Source of the DNA: a bacterium
GTDB lineage: Bacteria; Actinomycetota; Acidimicrobiia; Acidimicrobiales; CATQHL01
NCBI GenBank assembly: GCA_026708055.1
Contig: JAPOVS010000026.1
Location: 101,501 to 165,500, forward strand
DNA length: 64,000 bases
Direction: 5' to 3'
Part shown: in pieces, positions 1-7,529 of the stretch
Layout: the number at the start of each line of letters is the position of its first letter
Position numbering within the stretch: position 1 is the stretch's first letter
The notes under the pieces: generated by a model
What the model was told of the DNA's origin: nothing
What the model saw: the letters and a program-made list of their open reading frames with translations, nothing else
Databases searched by the model: none
Program-made: the position numbers and the translations under genes

Positions 1-252
1 CGCTTCGACGTCCACCCCGAACGCCACCGCCACGTCCGGTGCCACGACGACCCTCGGATCTCCCTCCTCGAAGTAGATGTTGATGTCGGTGCACACCCAC
101 GCCGACTCCCCGCCGGGACGACCCGCCAACCAGTCGCGCAACGCCGACACCAACTCCATGCGCCTGCGCGTCTGCAGGTCCCCCTCCGGCACTCGCGGCC
201 CCTCCGGGTACTCGACCGCCGCTCCGGGCGGGACGACGCTCACCGAACTCAC
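1..252 (-). CDS. Uma2-family (DUF820) nuclease-like protein, N-terminal part
   Basis: About 84 N-terminal codons are present and the gene continues past the left edge. The translation contains TDINIYFEEGDPRVVVAPDV followed by AVAFGVD, which matches the early core of Uma2/DUF820 proteins (a tyrosine-phenylalanine-acidic stretch followed by a PDV motif). These belong to the PD-(D/E)XK nuclease-like superfamily and usually occur as orphan genes of unknown target. The start is GTG at 252 or GTG at 243; neither has a strong Shine-Dalgarno. Its divergent neighbour is a truncated PLD protein, so this edge looks like accessory DNA. The C-terminal catalytic part is outside the window. Confidence 0.7.
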   Translation of the reverse strand, partial: MSSVSVVPPGAAVEYPEGPRVPEGDLQTRRRMELVSALRDWLAGRPGGESAWVCTDINIYFEEGDPRVVVAPDVAVAFGVDVEA

Positions 253-331
253 CGGAGCACACCCCCGATCACGCCGGCCACTCTAGCGACCCCAAACCAG
301 CGGCACAACTCCAACTATCACGAAATTACAT

Positions 332-1204
332 ATGATAACTAATCTGAGTAAGGTCGCAGAGCCGAAGCCGGAGTTGGCCACCAACCGGGCCGGGCGGACG
401 GTGGCGGAGGCGCTGAGCGGGTACATCACGCATGCAGCTACGGCGTTTGTGGGTGGGGCTCGCTTGGACATCGCGAGCGCCTATTTCAACGTCGGCGGGT
501 ACTCGCTGCTGGCCGACTCGCTGGATCACCTGACCGGGGCTCGGCTGTTGCTGGGGGCGGAACCGACGCCGCCGGAGAACCGGCCGCGGACGTTGGGCGA
601 CGAGTCGGCGCGGCCGGAGCGGGCAGCGGCCGCCCGTTTGCGGCGGGCGCTGGAGGGGCATGAACGCAACCTGACAACCGACCGGAATCTGCTCGGGTTC
701 TCGGCGGAGATCGACACGGCTGTGAAGCGTCTCGTGGGCTGGCTGCACTCGGGCAAGGTGCAGGTGCGGCGGTTGGAGGGGCGTTTCCTGCATGGCAAGG
801 CATTCGTGGTGGCTGATCGGTCGCATGGCGTGGTGGCCGGGTCGTCGAACTTCACCCACGCCGGGCTGGCCACCAACCTGGAACTCAACCTCGGCAACTA
901 TTCGCCACACGTCGTCGGGCAGGTGCAGGAGTGGTTCGAGGAGCTGTGGGCCGAGGCCGTCGAATACGACTTGGCTGCTCTGTTCGAGGGTCGTTTCGAG
1001 CCGCATCCGCCGCAGATCATCTACCTGCGGATGCTCCGGCAACTGTACGGCGACGACATCGACACAGCCGCCGACGGCAAACGCACCCTCCGCCACGCCG
1101 CCCGCCACCGCCCCCCGAACACCGGCCACCGCCACCGCGACGACACCATGCACAGCCGCCGCGGCAGCGCGGACTCCACCGACAACCAGCCACTCCGGCT
1201 CTGA
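332..1204 (+). pseudogene. PLD-domain protein, probably the truncated N-terminus of a PLD-helicase
   Basis: The first ~230 residues form a phospholipase-D-like domain with FLHGKAFVV and, about 20 residues on, GSSNFTHAGL, the HxK...GSxNxT signature. The segment ends with YLRMLRQLYGDD, which in large DEAD/SNF2 proteins with an N-terminal PLD domain sits just before the helicase part. After that point (~residue 240) the translation turns into low-complexity His/Arg/Pro sequence typical of non-coding high-GC DNA, and no helicase follows. I therefore read it as a truncated gene, possibly still making a PLD-only protein. The upstream 320-345 stretch is unusually AT-rich and includes TATGAT. Such PLD-helicases are often found near defence genes; this is context, not proof of role. 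Confidence 0.6.
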
Positions 1205-1344
1205 CGCCAGCACAGACCCCCAGTGAATGACGGCCCGCCACGGCGTTCCATCGAGGCGTCGGTGGGTCGTGGGCCGGCGACGGGCTTGCGGTGCCCGACC
1301 CGCGATCAGGGTTCGGAGAATCTCGGCGTCGATTTTCCCTCGGG

Positions 1345-1350
1345 TATACT
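1345..1350 (+). promoter_or_regulatory. Candidate -10 box for a leaderless toxin-antitoxin transcript
   Basis: TATACT lies 7 nt before the ATG of the antitoxin gene. The spacing places the transcription start at or next to the start codon, and no Shine-Dalgarno is present, so the mRNA is probably leaderless. Confidence 0.6.
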
Positions 1351-1357
1351 GTCAGAT

Positions 1358-1579
1358 ATGCCTGATTCGACTACCATCAAGGTCTCGGTCCGGACGCGGG
1401 ATGCCTTGCGGCAGCTTGCCGATCGTGAGGGGCTCACGTTCGACGCGCAGCTGGAGAAGCTGATCCGGCGGGAACGTCGACGCATCATCGGGGCTCAGAT
1501 CGCGAGCGCCCCACTCGAGGCCGACGAGCAGGCCGTGCTGGATGCGTCAGCAGGCGACGTGGCCGATGCGAGCGGGTGA
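1358..1579 (+). CDS. MazE/VapB-like antitoxin of a type II toxin-antitoxin pair
   Basis: A 73-residue protein beginning MPDSTTIKVSVRTRDALRQL. The short beta strand followed by two helices fits a ribbon-helix-helix DNA-binding N-terminus, and the acidic C-terminal tail (EADEQAVLDA) would be the toxin-wrapping segment. It overlaps the downstream MazF-type gene by 14 bp, the usual antitoxin-first arrangement with translational coupling. ATG 1358 is chosen over the upstream in-frame ATG at 1223 because a -10 box sits just before it and the upstream codons look non-coding. As in the family, it probably represses its own promoter together with the toxin. Confidence 0.75.
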   Translation: MPDSTTIKVSVRTRDALRQLADREGLTFDAQLEKLIRRERRRIIGAQIASAPLEADEQAVLDASAGDVADASG

Positions 1580-1880
1580 CGTCGTCCGCTGCGATTTCGG
1601 GACGCCGACGCGGGGCGAGCCGGGGTTCGTCCGACCGGCGATCGTCGTCACCTCCGACGACGTGCTCGAATTCCGGCAGCACGCAGTCCTGGTCGTACCC
1701 TGCACCACGACGCGGCGTGGATGGTTGAGCGAGGTCGACATCGGTGAGTTCGGCGTCGCCGCGGCCCATCTGCCGACGACCGTCAGCGTCGACCGCATCG
1801 TCGAGACGGCCGGCGCGAACGTCGGGCCCGTCGCGCTGGGTCAGATTCGAGAACTCATCGCCGATCTGCTCGGGCTCTGA
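1566..1880 (+). CDS. MazF/PemK-family endoribonuclease toxin
   Basis: A 104-residue protein starting MRAGDVVRCDFGTPTRGEPG and then RPAIVV, the conserved start of the MazF/PemK/CcdB fold. The middle has LVVPCTTTRR and the later part THLP-like TTVSVDRIVET, both in the expected places. Family members cleave single-stranded mRNA at short motifs and are neutralised by the antitoxin encoded just upstream. The start ATG 1566 lies inside the antitoxin gene. A second, unrelated MazF-type pair lies at 40.8-41.4 kb. Confidence 0.85.
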   Translation: MRAGDVVRCDFGTPTRGEPGFVRPAIVVTSDDVLEFRQHAVLVVPCTTTRRGWLSEVDIGEFGVAAAHLPTTVSVDRIVETAGANVGPVALGQIRELIADLLGL

Positions 1881-2000
1881 GCCGAATCCGCTCACCGCCG
1901 CCGACATCAGAGTTCTACTTCCCCGAGCGCATACTTCTATCCGGTCGGGAGTCTCCGCGCCGGTGGCCGACGGGGCGCCTGCTCGCACCGCCGGGCAGAT

Positions 2001-2660
2001 CTAGCGGCTGCGCAGGTTCAACTGTGCTCGGTCGAGAATGATGTAGTGGTTCCCCGAGCGGCCCAGCCAGCCGAGACGCACGAACTGCGATATGGCCTTG
2101 TTGACCCGCTCCCGCGACGCCCCGACCATAGCCGCCAACTCCTCCTGCGTGACCGGCAGGGTGAAGTTGTCCTCGTCACCCGCGAAGTTCAGCAACCGCT
2201 TTGCGGTGCGACCCACCACGTCCAGGAACACCGCATCGGTCAGGGCCGTGCCGGCGGCCCGCAGGCGTCGCACAAGCATGGACACGACCCGCCACAGATG
2301 GTCGGGGTTGTCGTGGTACAGGCGACCCACCGGGCCGTACGGCACCGCCAGCACTTCGCTGGCCTCGAGGGCGCGGGCGCTGGCCGAGCGGCCGCGGCCG
2401 TCGAACAGGCCCATCTCGCCGAACAGGTCGCCCTCCTCCATCAGCGAGATCACCGAGTCCCGGCCGTCTGGTGCCGTGGTGACGATGGCGATCCGTCCCG
2501 AGAGCACGACGTACATCGCGTCGGGGCGGTCGGCCGTCGCAAAAAGGGTGTCCCCACGCTCCAGCGTGCGGCACACCGAGTAGTCCGCAATGGAGGCCAG
2601 CAGCCCCTCGTCGAGGCCCTCGAAGATCTCCGTCTGCGAGAGCAACTTGGCGTCAACCAT
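2001..2660 (-). CDS. Crp/Fnr-family transcriptional regulator
   Basis: A 219-residue regulator with an N-terminal cyclic-nucleotide-binding beta barrel (LSGRIAIV, then LMEEGDLFGEMGLF with the GE motif of the phosphate-binding cassette, followed by RSASARA) and a C-terminal winged helix (LPVTQEELAAMVGASRERVN). This layout and length match actinobacterial cAMP-receptor-type regulators. No Fnr-type cysteine cluster is present, so oxygen sensing through an Fe-S cluster is unlikely. Starts at 2660 or 2672 are both possible; the divergent ispDF gene begins only about 5-17 bp away, so the promoters must lie inside the opposite gene. It ends tail-to-tail with the MazF-type gene. Confidence 0.9.
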   Translation of the reverse strand: MVDAKLLSQTEIFEGLDEGLLASIADYSVCRTLERGDTLFATADRPDAMYVVLSGRIAIVTTAPDGRDSVISLMEEGDLFGEMGLFDGRGRSASARALEASEVLAVPYGPVGRLYHDNPDHLWRVVSMLVRRLRAAGTALTDAVFLDVVGRTAKRLLNFAGDEDNFTLPVTQEELAAMVGASRERVNKAISQFVRLGWLGRSGNHYIILDRAQLNLRSR

Positions 2661-2676
2661 GACGAGCGCCATGCTA

Positions 2677-3948
2677 ATGAGCGTGACTGAGGTCGTGGTT
2701 CGCGACAGCACCGTCGTCTGGACCGTGCTCGTTGCCGCCGGGGAGGGCCGGCGCTTCGGAGCACCCAAGCAGCTGCAGCCCCTCGCCCGGCGCAGGGTGA
2801 TCGACTGGGCCTTCGAGGCCGCCGCCGCGGCGAGCCACGGCGTCGTCGTCGTGGCCGCGCCCGAACACGTTCAACTCCTACGTGGCGGTCCGGGTGCACT
2901 GGCGGAATCGCGGTCGGACGGCGCGCTCGCGGACCCCGAGGGCGGCGCCGGCCGCACTGTGGATTCCGGCCTCCGCCGGAATGACGAAGTCCGCGGCTCG
3001 GCATCGGGCGAACCTCCCCGGGTCGTCGTGACCGCGGGCGGCGCCACCCGGTCGGAGTCGGTGCGTGCCGGCATCGCCGAGGTGCCGGAAGGCGCGGAGG
3101 TCATCGTGGTCCACGACGCGGCCCGACCGCTGGCCGGCGGCGCACTCTTCACGGCGGTCACGTCCGCGGTCGTCTCGGGCGCCGACGGGGCGGTGCCGGC
3201 CGTCCCCGTCACCGACACCATCCGCCACACCGGCAACGGCCCGCTGGACCGCTCGCGGCTGCGGGCCGTGCAGACCCCGCAGGCCTTCCGGGCCGACGTG
3301 CTGCGTCGTGCCCATGCCGCCGGCGGCGAAGCCACCGACGACGCCACGCTCGTCGAGGCAGCCGGTGGGAAGGTCCGTCTCGTCGATGGCGAGCCCGACA
3401 ATCTCAAGATCACCACGCCCGGGGACCTGCACGTGGCCGAGGCACTCCTGGCGGCCCGGTCGCCGGGTCGACCCGCCGGGGTACCGCTGGTCGGCATCGG
3501 ATTCGACGTGCACCGGTTCAGTGACGACCCGCAACGGCCACTTGTGCTCGGCGGCGTGCGCTTCGAGGGCGAGCGGGGCCTGGACGGCCACAGCGACGCC
3601 GACGCCGTCGCCCACGCCTGCTGCGATGCCATCCTGGGCGTCGCCGGTCTGGGCGACATCGGCACCCTCTTCCCCGACGACGACGAGCGCTGGCACGGCG
3701 CCGACAGTCTTGCCCTGCTGGCCGAGGCGGCCGCCCAGGTACGAGGGACCGGGAGACGGATCGGCAACATCGACTGCAGCGTCGTGGCCGAGCGCCCCAA
3801 GCTGGCCCCGCGCCGGGCCGAGATGCAGGCCCGGCTCAGCGAAGCCGCGGGTGCGCCGGTGACCGTCCGGGGCAAACGCGCCGAGTCGCTCGGCGCGCTG
3901 GGTCGCGGCGAGGGCATCGCCTGCTGGGCAGTCGCCGTGCTGTTCTGA
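2677..3948 (+). CDS. ispDF: IspD-IspF fusion (MEP isoprenoid pathway)
   Basis: A 423-residue bifunctional enzyme. The N-terminal half is 2-C-methyl-D-erythritol 4-phosphate cytidylyltransferase: VLVAAGEGRRFGAPKQ nucleotide-binding loop, VTAGGATRSESV, VVHDAARPL and VQTPQAFR. The C-terminal half is 2-C-methyl-D-erythritol 2,4-cyclodiphosphate synthase: GIGFDVHRF and GLDGHSDADAVAH metal-binding residues, ending with RGEGIACWAV. The two steps flank IspE in isoprenoid-precursor synthesis. The IspD half carries an insertion of about 40 residues just before the VTAGGATRSESV strand. Nine to ten of those codons are a copy of the dispersed 27-bp palindromic repeat (2960-2986), read as VDSGLRRND. The start is uncertain (ATG 2677, or GTG 2683 or 2695). 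Confidence 0.9.
   Translation: MSVTEVVVRDSTVVWTVLVAAGEGRRFGAPKQLQPLARRRVIDWAFEAAAAASHGVVVVAAPEHVQLLRGGPGALAESRSDGALADPEGGAGRTVDSGLRRNDEVRGSASGEPPRVVVTAGGATRSESVRAGIAEVPEGAEVIVVHDAARPLAGGALFTAVTSAVVSGADGAVPAVPVTDTIRHTGNGPLDRSRLRAVQTPQAFRADVLRRAHAAGGEATDDATLVEAAGGKVRLVDGEPDNLKITTPGDLHVAEALLAARSPGRPAGVPLVGIGFDVHRFSDDPQRPLVLGGVRFEGERGLDGHSDADAVAHACCDAILGVAGLGDIGTLFPDDDERWHGADSLALLAEAAAQVRGTGRRIGNIDCSVVAERPKLAPRRAEMQARLSEAAGAPVTVRGKRAESLGALGRGEGIACWAVAVLF
2960..2986 (+). repeat. Dispersed palindromic repeat, copy A, inside ispDF
   Basis: A 27-bp imperfect palindrome of the form TGGATTCCGGC...GCCGGAATGACG. It is read in frame with ispD as nine codons. Five more copies lie at 7470, 18206, 29506, 29618 and 51942, all intergenic. 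Confidence 0.85.
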
Positions 3949-4101
3949 CAGCTCCGACCTCGTAGCCCCGACCTGACGGCTACGCGGCCCTCACAGCCTG
4001 CACCCTTGTCGGCCGCACCCTCGCCGGCCGCGACACTGGTGGCGCCGATGCCGGCGGCTGCAACCCACCGAAAGCGGCGACTGGCTCGTAGGGTTGCGCA
4101 G

Positions 4102-5628
4102 ATGGACGACGACGCGCCCTCACGCCCGGGGGGCCAAGGCCCGGCGGGCGGACCCCGCTCGGGAGGCGGCGGGCGCGGCGGACCCGGGGGACGCGGCGGC
4201 GGACCCGGGGGACGCGGCGGCGGACCCGGGGGACGCGGCGGCGGATCCGGCGGACCCAGCAAGGGACGCGGCGGCGGGCCTAACGGACGCGGCGGACGCG
4301 GCGGCGGCGACCGCGACGACTACGGCAGAGGGCGCGGCGGACCCCGCGGACCCGGCAGTGGAGCACGAGGACGCGGCGGCGGGCCCGGCGGACGCGGCGG
4401 CGGAGGGCGAGGACGCGGCGGACGCGACGGCGGCGACCGCGACGACTACGGCAGAGGGCGCGGCGGACCCCGCGGACCCGGCAGTGGAGCACGAGGACGC
4501 GGCGGAGGACGCGGCGGCGGCGACCGCGACGACTACGGCAGAGGGAGCGGCGGCGGATCCGGGGGACGCGACGGCGGATACAGCGGCGGGCCCCGGGGGC
4601 GCGGCGGGCCCCGGGGGCGCGGCGGCGGATCCGGCGGGCCGAGGGGTCGTGGCGGGCCGCCCGGCAGGGGTCCCGGACAGAGGGGGAGCACACCGGTGCG
4701 CCGGCGAGACCAGGACCGCGGCGAGACCCGCGGCCTCGGCGGCGACCGCGTCGAAGGACGGCACGCCGTCAAGGAACTCCTCTTGGCGGGCACCCGACCC
4801 GTTCGACAAGTGGTCCTTGCCGCCGATCAGGATGAGTCCTCGATCCTTGACGACATCATCGATCTCGCCGACGAGGCCGGCGTGGACATCCGTGAGCTGC
4901 CCCGGGGGCGCTTCGACCAGATGGCCGCCACCGAGTCGCCGCAGGGAGTGGTGGCGTTCGCCGCCCCGCTGCGAGAGTTCGCCGTCGAGGAGCTCGTGGG
5001 AGACCCGCACACGGGCGGGGACGCCAACCGCCTGTACCTGTCGGCGGGCGCCGAGCACGCCGAACACCGCACGCCGGCACCGGACGAAGCCGCCGCCGGG
5101 GACGCCGACCCCGATCCCGCCGCCGGGGACGCCGATCACGACGGGGCGGCTCCCCCGGCGGCGGGACCGACCCTGTTGCTGGTGGTGGACGGCGTCAACG
5201 ATCCGGGAAACCTCGGAGCGATTCTCCGCACCGCCGAGTGCGCCGGCGTCTCGGGCGTTGTGCTCCCGCGCCACCGAGCCGCCCGGATCACCCCGACGGT
5301 CGCCAAACGGGCTGCCGGCGCGATCGAGCACCTTCGGTTCGCTCCCGTCAGCGGCATTCCCACGGCGCTGGCAACGCTCGCCGAGCTGGGCGTCTGGACA
5401 GTGGGTCTCGAAGTCGCCGCCACCCAAACCGTCTGGGAACTCGACATCGCCGACGCGCCGCTGGCGCTGGTGCTGGGTGCCGAGGGGCGCGGACTGTCGC
5501 GCCTGGTCCGCAGGCGCTGTGACGTGACCGCGCGTATTCCGGTCACGGGGAGACTCGATGCTCTCAACGTGTCCGCGGCCGCCGCGGTGGCGCTCTTCGA
5601 GGTGCTCCGGCGCCGCAGCGCTGCCTGA
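4102..5628 (+). CDS. RlmB/TrmH-family RNA 2'-O-methyltransferase with a long RGG-repeat N-terminus
   Basis: A 508-residue SpoU-family protein. Residues ~10-205 are almost only Gly/Arg with Pro/Asp/Tyr, rich in GRGGG and GGRGG blocks and containing repeated DRDDYGRGRGGPRGPGSGAR units. Residues ~215-310 form the substrate-binding domain (VEGRHAVKELL, QGVVAFAAPL). An Asp/Ala/Pro linker follows. Then comes the SPOUT methyltransferase with motif 1 NDPGNLGAILRTAE, motif 2 LVLGAEGRGLSRLVRR and motif 3 IPVTGRLDALNVSAAAAVAL. RlmB methylates a guanosine ribose in 23S rRNA. The RGG tail could bind rRNA or drive condensation, but this is inference. ATG 4102 is preceded by TAGGGT 7 nt upstream (leaderless pattern); an upstream in-frame TTG at 4006 is less likely. 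Confidence 0.85.
   Translation: MDDDAPSRPGGQGPAGGPRSGGGGRGGPGGRGGGPGGRGGGPGGRGGGSGGPSKGRGGGPNGRGGRGGGDRDDYGRGRGGPRGPGSGARGRGGGPGGRGGGGRGRGGRDGGDRDDYGRGRGGPRGPGSGARGRGGGRGGGDRDDYGRGSGGGSGGRDGGYSGGPRGRGGPRGRGGGSGGPRGRGGPPGRGPGQRGSTPVRRRDQDRGETRGLGGDRVEGRHAVKELLLAGTRPVRQVVLAADQDESSILDDIIDLADEAGVDIRELPRGRFDQMAATESPQGVVAFAAPLREFAVEELVGDPHTGGDANRLYLSAGAEHAEHRTPAPDEAAAGDADPDPAAGDADHDGAAPPAAGPTLLLVVDGVNDPGNLGAILRTAECAGVSGVVLPRHRAARITPTVAKRAAGAIEHLRFAPVSGIPTALATLAELGVWTVGLEVAATQTVWELDIADAPLALVLGAEGRGLSRLVRRRCDVTARIPVTGRLDALNVSAAAAVALFEVLRRRSAA
4130..4690 (+). repeat. GC-rich tandem repeats encoding the RGG region
   Basis: The stretch consists of short GGNCGCGGCGGC-type repeats plus larger near-identical blocks of about 75 bp starting near 4301 and 4432, with a shortened third one near 4510. 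It explains the repeated DDYGRGRGGPRGPGSGARG peptide. The high internal identity suggests recent expansion by slippage or unequal crossing-over. Confidence 0.8.
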
Positions 5629-5662
5629 GCGCCGCGTCCCACCGGTCCGATCGGGCGCAGCT

Positions 5663-6817
5663 TCAGCGGGCTTCGGCGTCCTCGAACAGGGGCAAGTGAA
5701 GTAGAAGGTTCTGCAACAGCAGCTTCTCGTCGGGATTGCGCACCAGCGCAGCAGTCGCCTCCCTGAGCAACTCGAGCGCTCCGGCGGCCGGCCCTCCCGG
5801 TTGGGCTGGTTGGGCGGGGGCTGAGGCTCGGGAACCGGCCGAACCGCCGGTCGCGGCCTCCAACATTTCCCGGTAGCGCTCGGCCAGCACGGCGAACCCG
5901 AACCGCAACTCGGCGTCACGAACCCGACGCTGGCGCCGATCGCTCCGTTGACGCTCGACCCTGGCGGACGAGGTGGTCGGACCAGCCTCCCGACCACCCG
6001 GGTCCGCGTGAGCCGGACCTGGCGCAACCTGCCCCGCCGGGTCGGGGGTCGCCCCGGGAGCCTCCTCGGCGGCCGCGTCGATCAGCGCCCGCAACCCGTC
6101 CGCCATGGCCGCTGCTCGGGCCCCCGTGCCGTCCAGGCGTTCGGGAATCGACCACCAGGCGTCGAGCCGCTCGGCCAGATTGCCCCCGCCGACCAGGTCG
6201 CCGGCGCGCCCCGGATCGCCCCCCACGGCGCGTGCCGCCCGCCGGGCCACCGCAGGTGACACTCCGGACCCGACGAGCCATTCGTGCACCTCCTCGGACG
6301 ACGGAGCCGGGAACCGCACCGTCACGCAGCGGGAGGCCACCGTGACATGTCCGGGGGGCACATCATCGGCGAGCAACACGATGGTGGTGCCCGGCGGCGG
6401 CTCCTCGACGGTCTTCAGCAGGCTCGCCGCCACTGCAGGCGTGGCGGTGTGGAACCGGTCGCAAATGATCACCTTGCCGGCGCCCTCCAGCGGGCGGCGG
6501 GCCGCCTCGGTGATGATCGCCGTCGCCTCGGCCGCCAGCAGTGCCCGCCCCTCCGGCTCGACGAGCACCACGTCCGGATGCGTCGCCTGCCGGGCCCGGC
6601 GGCGATGCCGCTCGGCAACCTCCGGATCCGCCCGGGCCGAGCCCGCGCGCGCGGCGACCGCCAGCAGTTCGCCGGCGAAGGTGCGGGCCACGGCGCGCTT
6701 GTCGCCAGCCACGGTGCCGACGAGCAGGTAGGCGTGGACCGGCGCCGCCAGCGCCCCTTCGAGCTGGCGCAGACCGGCCCCGCCGCCGACGAGCGGCGGC
6801 CAGTCGGTCACGCCCAT
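5663..6817 (-). CDS. holB: DNA polymerase III delta' subunit (clamp loader)
   Basis: A 384-residue AAA+ clamp-loader subunit. It shows the delta'/gamma order: LVGTVAGDKRAVARTFA at the P-loop position, HPDVVLVEPEG, GAGKVIICDRFHTATPAVAA, LLKTVEEPPPGTTIVLLAD and SRCVTVRFPAP, which corresponds to the SRC sensor-1 motif. The P-loop lacks the GKT lysine, as is common for non-ATPase delta' subunits. The cysteines of the usual zinc module are not seen. A Pro/Ala/Gly-rich linker separates the AAA+ core from the C-terminal helical domain. The start ATG 6817 overlaps the end of tmk by 10 bp; tmk-holB adjacency is widely conserved. Confidence 0.88.
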   Translation of the reverse strand: MGVTDWPPLVGGGAGLRQLEGALAAPVHAYLLVGTVAGDKRAVARTFAGELLAVAARAGSARADPEVAERHRRRARQATHPDVVLVEPEGRALLAAEATAIITEAARRPLEGAGKVIICDRFHTATPAVAASLLKTVEEPPPGTTIVLLADDVPPGHVTVASRCVTVRFPAPSSEEVHEWLVGSGVSPAVARRAARAVGGDPGRAGDLVGGGNLAERLDAWWSIPERLDGTGARAAAMADGLRALIDAAAEEAPGATPDPAGQVAPGPAHADPGGREAGPTTSSARVERQRSDRRQRRVRDAELRFGFAVLAERYREMLEAATGGSAGSRASAPAQPAQPGGPAAGALELLREATAALVRNPDEKLLLQNLLLHLPLFEDAEAR

Positions 6818-7437
6818 CCCAGCCGCTCGGCCACCAGAGCAGCGATGCCGTCGCGCACCTCGGCAGGGGGGCGATCGGCGTCGACCACCGTCCAGCGGGC
6901 GGGGTCGGCCGAGGCGAGCTCGAGGTAGCCGGCCCGCACCCGGCGGTGGAAGTCCACCCCCATCGCCTCGAACCGGTCGGAGCCTCCGGCGCCCCGGATC
7001 CGTGCCCGCTGGGGATCCATGTCCAGCAGGATGATCAGATCGGGCCACAGGCCACCGGTGGCAACCTCTGACAGCAACTGGACCGTGGGGACGTCCAGCC
7101 CGCGCCCGTACCCCTGGTAGGCCAGCGACGAGCCGATGTACCGGTCGCACACCACGTCCCGACCCGCCTCGAGGGCGGGGCGAACCGTCTCAGCGACGTG
7201 CTGTGCCCGGTCGGCGGCCATCAGCAGAGCCTCGCTGAGGATGTCCAGGCGCGCACCGGGCCCGTCCAGCAGCAGCCGGCGCAACTCCTGGCCCAGCCGG
7301 GTGCCGCCGGGCTCGAAGGTGAGTTCGGCGCCTTGGCGCGTCGCCAGCCAGGCGGCCTGGGTGGACTTGCCGACCGACTCGCCGCCTTCGAAGACCACGA
7401 AGGCACCTCGCGCCGGACGAGCGTGCTCGCCGCTCAT
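6808..7437 (-). CDS. tmk: Thymidylate kinase
   Basis: A 209-residue dTMP kinase that phosphorylates dTMP to dTDP. It has the P-loop VFEGGESVGKSTQ, the DR(Y/H) substrate motif in VCDRYIGSSLAYQGYGRGL and the LID-adjacent LDMDPQRARIRG. ATG 7437 is chosen because the family starts a few residues before FVVFEGG, and the upstream reading frame runs through palindromic repeat copy B. It is cotranscribed with holB (10-bp overlap). Confidence 0.93.
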   Translation of the reverse strand: MSGEHARPARGAFVVFEGGESVGKSTQAAWLATRQGAELTFEPGGTRLGQELRRLLLDGPGARLDILSEALLMAADRAQHVAETVRPALEAGRDVVCDRYIGSSLAYQGYGRGLDVPTVQLLSEVATGGLWPDLIILLDMDPQRARIRGAGGSDRFEAMGVDFHRRVRAGYLELASADPARWTVVDADRPPAEVRDGIAALVAERLGWA

Positions 7438-7469
7438 GTCGATCCCCGGCGGCTCGACACGGCAGCCAT

Positions 7470-7496
7470 TGGATTCCGGCCTGCGCCGGAATGACC
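7470..7496 (-). repeat. Dispersed palindromic repeat, copy B
   Basis: A 27-bp palindrome in the 92-bp gap between the MFS gene and tmk. It matches copy A at 25 of 27 positions by eye. Confidence 0.85.
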
Positions 7497-7529
7497 GGAG
7501 CGCAGCACTCCCCCTGTCGGCACCACTGC

